Of a stretch of 64,000 bases of DNA, positions 55,197-61,936 are shown piece by piece; position 1 is the stretch's first letter, and every line of letters begins with the position of its first letter. Under the pieces are notes generated by a model. The model had not been told where the DNA came from. It worked only from the letters and a program-made list of their open reading frames with translations, and did no database searches. Origin of the DNA: Flavobacterium frigoris PS1 (GTDB lineage: Bacteria > Bacteroidota > Bacteroidia > Flavobacteriales > Flavobacteriaceae). The stretch covers positions 103,786 through 167,785 of the forward strand of contig NZ_AHKF01000014.1 of NCBI RefSeq assembly GCF_000252125.1, read 5' to 3'. The translations under genes were made by a program, and so were the position numbers.

Positions 55197-57287
55197 ATGG
55201 AAAGTTTTAGAACCGAAATAGAGAATCCGATTGTTCAAAAAGAGATAATCGATTTAGAAAGAAAAATAGCCTTATTTAAAGACGGTAAAATTGATGACGA
55301 ACGTTTTCGTAGTCTTCGTTTAGCACGTGGTGTTTACGGTCAGCGTCAAGAAGGGGTACAAATGATTCGTATCAAGTTGCCATTTGGTAAAGTGAGTAGC
55401 GAGCAGTTAGTGCGTATTACCAAGGTTTCTGATAAGTATTCGACGGGGCGTTTACACATTACAACACGTCAAGATATCCAAATTCACTATGTGAGTTTAG
55501 ATAGAACTCCGGAACTTTGGGCACAATTAGCAATCGATGATATCACATTGCGTGAAGCTTGTGGAAATACAGTAAGAAATATTACAGCTAGTGAATTAGC
55601 TGGTGTTGATGTTGATGAACCTTTTGATGTGTCGCCGTATGCACACGCCATGTTTCAGTTTTTCTTGAGAAATCCTATTTGTCAAGAAATGGGACGTAAA
55701 TTCAAAATGTCGTTTTCATCTTCTGATAAAGATACGGCCTTGAGTTACTTGCATGATTTAGGTTTTATTCCAAAAATCGTGAATGGTGAGCGTGGATTTA
55801 AAGTAATGATAGGTGGAGGATTGGGTTCACAGCCACATCATGCGGAATTATTATCAGAATTTATTCCGGTGAACCAAATTATTCCAACAACTGAAGGTGT
55901 TTTAAGAGTTTTTGATCGTTATGGTGAAAGAGCTAAACGTTTAAAAGCACGTATGAAATTCTTAATTAAAGATATTGGAAGAGACGAATTTTTGAGATTG
56001 GTTGACGAAGAGAAAAAAGCATTGTCTTACCAATCATATGAAATTGACACTACTGATTTTGATGGTGCTATTCCAGCTACTTTATTAGAAGTGCCAAAAG
56101 TAACTATCGAAGATAGCGCTGCTTTTGAAGCTTGGAAACATTCAAACGTAATCGCTCAAAAACAAGCAGGTTATGTTGCGATTGGTATTAAAGTTCTTTT
56201 AGGGGATTTTTATACAGATAAGGCGAGAGCTTTGGCCGAATTAATTAAAAATTATGGAGCTAATGAATTGCGTTTTTCACTAAAGCAAAACATTGTTCTA
56301 AGAAATATAAAAGAAGAAAATTTACCTTTCTTCTACCAAGAATTAGCCAAATTAGATTTTGTAGCCTTAGGATATGAAACTATTGGAGATATTACAGCAT
56401 GTCCAGGAACAGATACTTGTAATTTAGGTATTGCAAGTAGTACTGGAATTGCGGAAGAGTTAGAGAGAGTTTTGAAATTAGAATTTCCTCAGTACAAAGA
56501 CAATCGCGAAATTACTATTAAAATTAGTGGTTGTATGAATGCTTGTGGGCAACATAATATGTCTCAAATTGGTTTTCAAGGAATGTCTATCAATTCAGGC
56601 AAATTGGTAGCTCCAGCCTTACAAGTATTGCTTGGTGGTGGAATTCTAGGAGACGGTAAAGGACGTTTTTCTGATAAAGTAATCAAAGTGCCAAGCCGAA
56701 GAGGACCAGATGCATTGCGTTATATCTTAAATGATTTTGAGACAAATGGGAACGGATTATCGTTTTTAGATTATTACGATGCTAAAGGAGAGAAGTATTT
56801 TTACGAATTATTGAAACCATTGGCAGATGTCACTAACCTAACAGATGAGGATTTCATTGACTGGGGAAATGCTGATAATTATGTAAAAGCAGTTGGAGTA
56901 GGAGAATGTGCTGGAGTTGTAATTGATTTAGTTGCTACATTAATCTTGGAAGCCAAAGATAAATTGACTTTCGCTCAAGAAGCTTTTGAAGATAAAAATT
57001 GGGCTGATGCGATTTACCTTGCTTATGCAGGTTTTGTAAATGGAGCAAAAGCATTGTTATTGGCTGAAAACCAAAAAACAAATCACCATGCTGGTATCAT
57101 CAATTTGTTCGATACTGTTTTTGTTGAAACAAATAAAATTATTTTAGATACTAATTTTAAAGACTTGGTATACCAAATCAATCAAAACGAACCATCTGAA
57201 GTATTTGCACAAAAATACATTCAAGAAGCAATTGCGTTTTTTGAAAATATAGAAACATACAGAGCCAAAGACTTAGCTAATGCATAA
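55197..57287 (+). CDS. siroheme [4Fe-4S] sulfite (nitrite) reductase fused to a HEPN domain
   Basis: Residues 1 to about 545 are a complete hemoprotein reductase of the NirA/Sir/CysI family: two ferredoxin-like halves (TGRLHITTRQDIQIHYV) and the cluster-siroheme Cys in TACPGTDTCNLG (Cys402, Cys408) and SGCMNACGQH (Cys446, Cys450). Operon context favours sulfite as substrate, with electrons from ferredoxin. Residues of about 565-690 are an added helical domain (ECAGVVIDL, AYAGFVNGAKALLL, NHHAGIINLFDTVF) that resembles the HEPN fold. HEPN domains otherwise occur mainly with nucleotidyltransferases and RNases; why one is attached here is unknown. The stop overlaps cobA by 8 bases. Confidence 0.9.
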   Translation: MESFRTEIENPIVQKEIIDLERKIALFKDGKIDDERFRSLRLARGVYGQRQEGVQMIRIKLPFGKVSSEQLVRITKVSDKYSTGRLHITTRQDIQIHYVSLDRTPELWAQLAIDDITLREACGNTVRNITASELAGVDVDEPFDVSPYAHAMFQFFLRNPICQEMGRKFKMSFSSSDKDTALSYLHDLGFIPKIVNGERGFKVMIGGGLGSQPHHAELLSEFIPVNQIIPTTEGVLRVFDRYGERAKRLKARMKFLIKDIGRDEFLRLVDEEKKALSYQSYEIDTTDFDGAIPATLLEVPKVTIEDSAAFEAWKHSNVIAQKQAGYVAIGIKVLLGDFYTDKARALAELIKNYGANELRFSLKQNIVLRNIKEENLPFFYQELAKLDFVALGYETIGDITACPGTDTCNLGIASSTGIAEELERVLKLEFPQYKDNREITIKISGCMNACGQHNMSQIGFQGMSINSGKLVAPALQVLLGGGILGDGKGRFSDKVIKVPSRRGPDALRYILNDFETNGNGLSFLDYYDAKGEKYFYELLKPLADVTNLTDEDFIDWGNADNYVKAVGVGECAGVVIDLVATLILEAKDKLTFAQEAFEDKNWADAIYLAYAGFVNGAKALLLAENQKTNHHAGIINLFDTVFVETNKIILDTNFKDLVYQINQNEPSEVFAQKYIQEAIAFFENIETYRAKDLANA

Positions 57288-58074
57288 AACAATAAAACCC
57301 ATAGTAACTTTAGTAGGAGCAGGTCCTGGAGATCCAGATTTGTTGACCATAAAAGGAGCAAAAGTACTTGCTGAAGCCAATGTGGTTTTATATGATGCTT
57401 TAGCTAATGAAGAACTATTAAGCTATGCTCCTAAAAAAGCATTGAAAATATTTGTCGGAAAAAGGAAAGGATGTCACGCTTATACGCAAGACCAAATCAA
57501 CCAACTAATTGTAGATAACGCCTTGACTTATGGTCATGTCGTTCGTCTTAAAGGTGGAGATCCTTTTATTTTTGGACGAGGAAGTGAAGAAATAGACTAT
57601 GTAGAAAGTTTTGGAATTCCTACATTTGTTGTTCCAGGAATTTCGTCGTCAATTGCGGTTCCTGCATATCAAGGTATCCCGTTGACAAAAAGAGGTGTTT
57701 CGGAGAGTTTTTGGGTAATAACAGGAACAACTTCGGCCCGACAATTATCAACAGATGTGGCCTTGGCGGCACAATCTTCAGCTACTGTAGTGGTGTTGAT
57801 GGGAATGAGTAAATTAGAAGAAATTGTTGCTATTTTCCAAAAAGAGTCAAAAGGAGAAATCCCCGTTGCAATTATTCAAAACGGAACAACTCCTGAAGAG
57901 AAAGTAGGAATCGGTACAATAAATACCATTCAAAAAGTAGTTGCTGATCAGAATTTAAGTTCACCAGCCATTATTGTAATTGGAGCGGTAGTAGGTGATA
58001 GCAAGAAAAGGAAAGGGTTTTACAAAGAGTTAAAATCCATTCACAATAAAGAATTAGTTTATGGAAAGGAATGA
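57280..58074 (+). CDS. cobA: uroporphyrinogen-III C-methyltransferase
   Basis: The 264-residue protein has the SUMT signatures VGAGPGDPDLLTIKGA, KGGDPFIFGRG, VPGISS and GIPLTKRG. It makes precorrin-2 using SAM, the first step towards siroheme for the reductase encoded just upstream. It overlaps the reductase by 8 bases and sirC by 14, so the three are translationally linked. Confidence 0.96.
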   Translation: MHKTIKPIVTLVGAGPGDPDLLTIKGAKVLAEANVVLYDALANEELLSYAPKKALKIFVGKRKGCHAYTQDQINQLIVDNALTYGHVVRLKGGDPFIFGRGSEEIDYVESFGIPTFVVPGISSSIAVPAYQGIPLTKRGVSESFWVITGTTSARQLSTDVALAAQSSATVVVLMGMSKLEEIVAIFQKESKGEIPVAIIQNGTTPEEKVGIGTINTIQKVVADQNLSSPAIIVIGAVVGDSKKRKGFYKELKSIHNKELVYGKE

Positions 58075-58639
58075 ATTATATCCCATATTTTTAAAACTCA
58101 ACAATCTTAATGTAATGATTGTAGGAGGCGGAAATGTAGGATTAGAAAAACTTTCATTTTTATTAAAATCCAGTCCTAATGCTAATGTTGAGGTAATAGC
58201 ACCTCGGTTTTTGCCGGAATTAGAAAGTTTAGCTGGAAAACACGCATCAGTAAAACTGACTTATAGGAAGTTTAATCGCTGGATGCTTCGCAAACGCCAC
58301 ATGGTGATTGCTTGTACGGATGATTTAAAGGTGAATAAAAGAATTTATGATTTGTCTCGAAAAAGATACTTGATTTGCAATATTGCCGATACACCGCCAT
58401 TATGTGATTATTATTTGGGAGGAATCGTAACCAAAGGGAATGTGAAAATTGCTATTTCAACAAATGGAAAATCACCAACAACAGCCAAAAGATTGCGAGA
58501 GTTTTTTGAAGAAGTTATTCCAGAGGACATTAATACAATGGTCGAAAATTTAAACGAATATCGCAAAACATTAAAAGGAGATTTCGAAGAAAAAGTTCAA
58601 AAAATGAATGAGATTACAGCTTCTTTGAAGAATAAATAA
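58061..58639 (+). CDS. precorrin-2 dehydrogenase / sirohydrochlorin ferrochelatase
   Basis: The 192-residue protein matches the N-terminal part of CysG (Met8p/SirC family): Rossmann motif VGGGNVGLEK near residue 20, ACTDD, and the STNGKSP segment. It oxidises precorrin-2 with NAD and probably inserts iron to give siroheme. With separate cobA it does the work of the fused E. coli CysG. It overlaps cobA by 14 bases. Confidence 0.93.
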   Translation: MERNELYPIFLKLNNLNVMIVGGGNVGLEKLSFLLKSSPNANVEVIAPRFLPELESLAGKHASVKLTYRKFNRWMLRKRHMVIACTDDLKVNKRIYDLSRKRYLICNIADTPPLCDYYLGGIVTKGNVKIAISTNGKSPTTAKRLREFFEEVIPEDINTMVENLNEYRKTLKGDFEEKVQKMNEITASLKNK

Positions 58640-58778
58640 TAAAGTGAGTAGAGGTAGAGCAAAGAAAAATAGAATATAGATCAAAGAGTTTGAATGATAT
58701 TTATCATTTAATTTACTAAGAATCGTTCGTTACTTTACATCAAAAATAGTTAAGCATAATACATATAAAGAATATAAA

Positions 58779-59831
58779 ATGATTGAAACAGATATCCTTA
58801 TAATAGGAGCCGGTCCAACTGGTTTATTTGCAGTTTTTGAAGCAGGATTATTAAAATTAAAATGCCATATATTAGATGCTTTGCCACAAGCAGGAGGGCA
58901 GTTATCTGAATTATACCCTAAAAAACCAATATACGATATTCCAGGATTTCCGGAAGTATTAGCGGGAGACTTAGTAAATAATCTAATGGAACAAATTAAA
59001 CAATTTGAGCCAGGATTTACTTTAGGAGAACGTGCTGAAACAATCGTAAAACAAGAAGACGGAAGTTTTATTGTAACTTCAAACGAAGGAACAGAATTTC
59101 ATGCTAAAGTAGTAGCTATTGCAGGTGGTTTAGGAAGTTTTGAACCTAGAAAACCATTGATCGATGGAATCGCTTTCTATGAAAATAAAGGGATTAAATA
59201 CTTTATCAAAGATCCAGAAGAGTTTAGAGATAAAAGAGTAGTAATTGCAGGAGGAGGAGATTCAGCGCTTGACTGGAGTATTTTCTTAACAGATGTAGCT
59301 TCTGAGGTGACTTTGATTCACCGTCGTAACGAATTCCGTGGCGCATTAGATTCTGTTGAAAAAGTACAGGAGCTAAAAGACTCAGGAAAAATCCGAATGA
59401 TTACACCAGCTGAGGTAATAGGATTAAACGGGGCAGAGCACATCGAGTCGATCGTTATCGAGGAAAATGGAGCACAAAGAACCATTCCTACAGATTATTT
59501 TATTCCGCTTTTTGGTCTTACGCCAAAATTAGGTCCAATAGGAAACTGGGGATTAGAGATAGAGAAAAACGCAATCAAAGTGAACAACTCCTTAGATTAT
59601 CAAACTAATATTCCAGGTATTTTTGCCATTGGAGATGTTAATACCTATCCAGGTAAACTGAAATTAATCCTTTGTGGTTTCCACGAAGCAACATTAATGT
59701 GTCAGGCAGCATACCAAATTATCAATCCAGGGAAACGTTATGTGTTGAAATATACTACAGTTTCAGGTGTTGACGGATTTGATGGAACTCGTAAAGAAGC
59801 ACCAAAAGCTGTTGTGAAAGCAATAGTTTAA
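58779..59831 (+). CDS. thioredoxin-reductase-like ferredoxin--NADP+ reductase
   Basis: The 350-residue flavoprotein has FAD motif IIGAGPTGLFA (near 8) and NADP motif IAGGGDSALDW (near 160), and ends with the FAIGDVNTYPGKL FAD segment. It lacks the CxxC of thioredoxin reductase, as expected for the FNR of this fold. It probably supplies reduced ferredoxin to the sulfite reductase of the preceding operon. A 139-base gap suggests a separate promoter. Confidence 0.9.
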   Translation: MIETDILIIGAGPTGLFAVFEAGLLKLKCHILDALPQAGGQLSELYPKKPIYDIPGFPEVLAGDLVNNLMEQIKQFEPGFTLGERAETIVKQEDGSFIVTSNEGTEFHAKVVAIAGGLGSFEPRKPLIDGIAFYENKGIKYFIKDPEEFRDKRVVIAGGGDSALDWSIFLTDVASEVTLIHRRNEFRGALDSVEKVQELKDSGKIRMITPAEVIGLNGAEHIESIVIEENGAQRTIPTDYFIPLFGLTPKLGPIGNWGLEIEKNAIKVNNSLDYQTNIPGIFAIGDVNTYPGKLKLILCGFHEATLMCQAAYQIINPGKRYVLKYTTVSGVDGFDGTRKEAPKAVVKAIV

Positions 59832-59860
59832 CATGTTAGCAATAAAGTAATAGAAAAATA

Positions 59861-59890
59861 TAGCGTTAATACTTGCAAGTATTAGCGCTA
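59861..59890. terminator. 30-bp palindrome after the FNR gene, weak terminator
   Basis: TAGCGTTAATACTTG and CAAGTATTAGCGCTA are inverse repeats with one mismatch and no loop spacer. It is followed only by a broken T run, so it is a weak terminator or a protein-binding dyad. Confidence 0.5.
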
Positions 59891-59926
59891 TGTCTTTTCT
59901 TTGCAGTGTTCATATATTTATTGACA

Positions 59927-60042
59927 GTTATCACGAAAGGCGGAGGGAATGACCCAATGAAACCTTAGCAACCCTTTATCTTTAAAGAAGGTGCTACATT
60001 CTACTTTATGTTGAACTTGTTTCAGCATCTAAGATAGATAAC
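59927..60042 (+). promoter_or_regulatory. SAM-I (S-box) riboswitch upstream of metH
   Basis: The aptamer core is clear: GCGGAGGGAATGACCCAATGAA, shown here only as GGAGGGAATGACCC, then ATGAAACCTTAGCAACC, AAGGTGCTACATTCTAC and GATAGATAAC. P1 pairs GTTATC (59927) with GATAAC (60037) perfectly. The first metH gene starts 253 bases downstream, with a palindromic repeat in between. Confidence 0.92.
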
Positions 60043-60127
60043 ACAAGAATACTTCCACAGTATTTCTCAAACCTTTTCTTGACAACATATCGATATTTTT
60101 TTTAGAGCGAATGATTGGTGCTTTTTT

Positions 60128-60208
60128 GCCATCATCCCTCCCGCTTTGCGTTGCAATCTTTTTATTTTTAAAGAAAAAATAAAAAGGATTTTCACTGCAA
60201 TCGGGGCT
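60128..60208 (+). repeat. dispersed palindromic repeat, copy 4
   Basis: It runs from GCCATCATCCCTCCCGCTTTG to CACTGCAATCGGGGCT with a central stem CTTTTTATTTTT / AAAAATAAAAAG-type pairing. It matches the copy at 41168 in its GGGGCT end and general design. It lies between the S-box aptamer and metH. Confidence 0.75.
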
Positions 60209-60294
60209 AAAGAGAAACAATAGTGAACTTTTGGAATTAATAATCAAAAGTATAGATCCCAATTCATATTGTGATTTACAAGAAATAAAAAGTT

Positions 60295-61296
60295 ATGTCA
60301 AGCATTCACGAAGCCATCAAAAAAAACATACTCATCCTCGATGGAGCCATGGGAACCATGTTGCAACGTTACAATTTCTCCGAAGAAGATTTTAGAGGAG
60401 AACGTTTCAAGGATTTTCCACATTCTCTAAAAGGGAATAACGATTTATTATCACTCACACAACCACAAGCTATAAAAGCGGTGCATGCTGCTTATTTTGA
60501 GGCAGGAGCTGATATTGTTGAAACCAATACCTTCTCAGGAACAACCATCGGAATGGCCGATTACCACCTAGAAGATATTGTTTACGAATTAAATTACGAG
60601 TCGGCTAAATTAGCTCGAGAAGTAGCCGATGAATTTACAGCTAAAAATCCAGACAAACCTCGTTTTGTAGCCGGTTCAATAGGACCAACAAACCGTACAG
60701 CAAGTATGTCACCAGATGTAAATGATCCTGGTTATAGAGCAGTAACTTTTGATGATTTGCGCATTGCTTATAAGCAACAAGTAGAAGCTTTAATTGATGG
60801 AGGAAGTGATTTGCTATTAGTAGAAACTATTTTCGATACCTTAAATGCTAAAGCAGCACTTTTTGCAATAGAAGAAGTAAAAGACGAACGCAATATAGAT
60901 ATTCCCATCATGGTTTCGGGTACAATTACTGATGCTTCAGGACGAACACTTTCTGGGCAAACGGTAGAAGCATTTTTGGTTTCGGTTTCTCATATTCCAT
61001 TGTTGAGTGTAGGGTTTAATTGTGCTCTTGGAGCTGATTTGTTAAAACCGTATTTGCAGACTTTATCACAAAATACTTCATTCAATGTTTCAGCACATCC
61101 TAATGCAGGATTGCCTAATGCATTTGGAGAATATGATGAAACACCAGCAGAAATGCAATCACAAATCAAAACTTATCTAGATGATAATTTAGTTAATATC
61201 ATCGGTGGATGTTGCGGAACAACCCCAGAACATATTAAATTGATTGCTGATATTGCCAAGGATTACAAACCAAGAGTATCGACGGCTACGATGTAG
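60295..61296 (+). CDS. metH: methionine synthase, homocysteine-binding half
   Basis: The 333-residue protein is the N-terminal homocysteine S-methyltransferase module of B12-dependent methionine synthase as a separate gene. It begins with [13 protein letters not shown] and has the zinc ligands Cys243 (GFNC) and Cys306-Cys307 (GGCCGTT). It activates homocysteine for methylation by the cobalamin-carrying half encoded 640 bases downstream. Both halves are intact frames with their own starts, so this is a stable gene split, which I recall from other flavobacteria, rather than a frameshift. Confidence 0.93.
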   Translation: MSSIHEAIKKNILILDGAMGTMLQRYNFSEEDFRGERFKDFPHSLKGNNDLLSLTQPQAIKAVHAAYFEAGADIVETNTFSGTTIGMADYHLEDIVYELNYESAKLAREVADEFTAKNPDKPRFVAGSIGPTNRTASMSPDVNDPGYRAVTFDDLRIAYKQQVEALIDGGSDLLLVETIFDTLNAKAALFAIEEVKDERNIDIPIMVSGTITDASGRTLSGQTVEAFLVSVSHIPLLSVGFNCALGADLLKPYLQTLSQNTSFNVSAHPNAGLPNAFGEYDETPAEMQSQIKTYLDDNLVNIIGGCCGTTPEHIKLIADIAKDYKPRVSTATM

Positions 61297-61371
61297 GTTT
61301 TTGTAAGGGAAGAAATTATGATCTAATTATAGATTATTTTTAAGAGAATAAAAAGAGACGGAAAATTTAAA

Positions 61372-61590
61372 ATGAAAGAAGACATCTTTTCGATATATCC
61401 AATATTAAAATTAATTGTTGGTATTTTATTCTGTTTAGTTGGAGTAGTTATTTGTTTGAAAAATAAGTTTTATAAGTATGATGCAGATGACATGCTTTTT
61501 GCAACTAAACTGAAAATGTTTTTATCGGGTTCATTATTTATTATTATAGGATTCTTCGGATTTGTTAGTTATTTCTTTGAACTATTTTGA
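61372..61590 (+). CDS. small two-helix membrane protein of unknown function
   Basis: A 72-residue frame with two membrane helices (LKLIVGILFCLVGVVICL and LSGSLFIIIGFFGFVSYF) joined by a short charged loop. I recognise no family. It sits between the two metH genes, so it may ride on the same transcript; there is no sign that it acts in methionine synthesis. Confidence 0.55.
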   Translation: MKEDIFSIYPILKLIVGILFCLVGVVICLKNKFYKYDADDMLFATKLKMFLSGSLFIIIGFFGFVSYFFELF

Positions 61591-61617
61591 ATTAAATAAG
61601 TTGTATTTAAACAGATA

Positions 61618-61638
61618 GCGCGTATTTGCAATCCGCGC
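61618..61638. repeat. REP-like hairpin
   Basis: GCGCG and CGCGC flank TATTTGCAATC, giving a short G+C-rich hairpin that stands out from the AT-rich surroundings. It resembles small repetitive palindromes that I recall near RAYT-type transposases in Bacteroidota; no transposase gene is nearby. Confidence 0.45.
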
Positions 61639-61668
61639 ATACAAATAGAATATTAGATACAGTATGAT

Positions 61669-61761
61669 TTTGTCATTCATTCGAAAGAGGAATAACAAAA
61701 ATGAAGATGTTATTGGAGGAGTTACTAGATCAGATTGCCTCGTTCCTCGCTAAGACAATTG
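61669..61761. repeat. degenerate inverted-repeat element
   Basis: The left end (TTTGTCATTCATTCGAAAGA) is an imperfect inverse of the right end (GATTGCCTCGTTCCTCGCTA, then AGACAATT). The right end resembles a repeat that I recall in many bacteria (AGATTGCTTCGTTCCTCGCAATGAC). It is probably a decayed non-autonomous element. Confidence 0.5.
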
Positions 61762-61779
61762 AAGTGTAATGTATACGTG

Positions 61780-61874
61780 AGGGATAGCAGCGGAAAGCCC
61801 ACAGCCTGACGTAGGAAGTGCGAGGACTTGAAGTGAATAGCCCGACCCGTGGTTTTTACGAAGGGTCACGCCCC
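61780..61874 (-). repeat. dispersed palindromic repeat, copy 5 (variant)
   Basis: It contains GGATAGCAGCGG, identical to the copy at 31073, and GTGAATAGCCCG near its other end (GCGAATAGCCGG in copy 1), in the same orientation as copy 1. The middle is different (AGCCCACAGCCTGACGTAGG), and the tail GACCCGTGG...GGGTCACGCCCC is an extra inverted repeat. Confidence 0.6.
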
Positions 61875-61936
61875 AAAAAAAAAATAGTTACACCTACATG
61901 GTTTTGGAAACCTTGCAGGACAAATAAAAATAAAAA

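Noticed and set aside
60295..61936. metH as a frameshifted or disrupted single gene
   Set aside because: Both halves begin with proper family N-termini, each has its own ATG and A-rich leader, and the domain boundary falls exactly between modules. This is a stable split, not decay.
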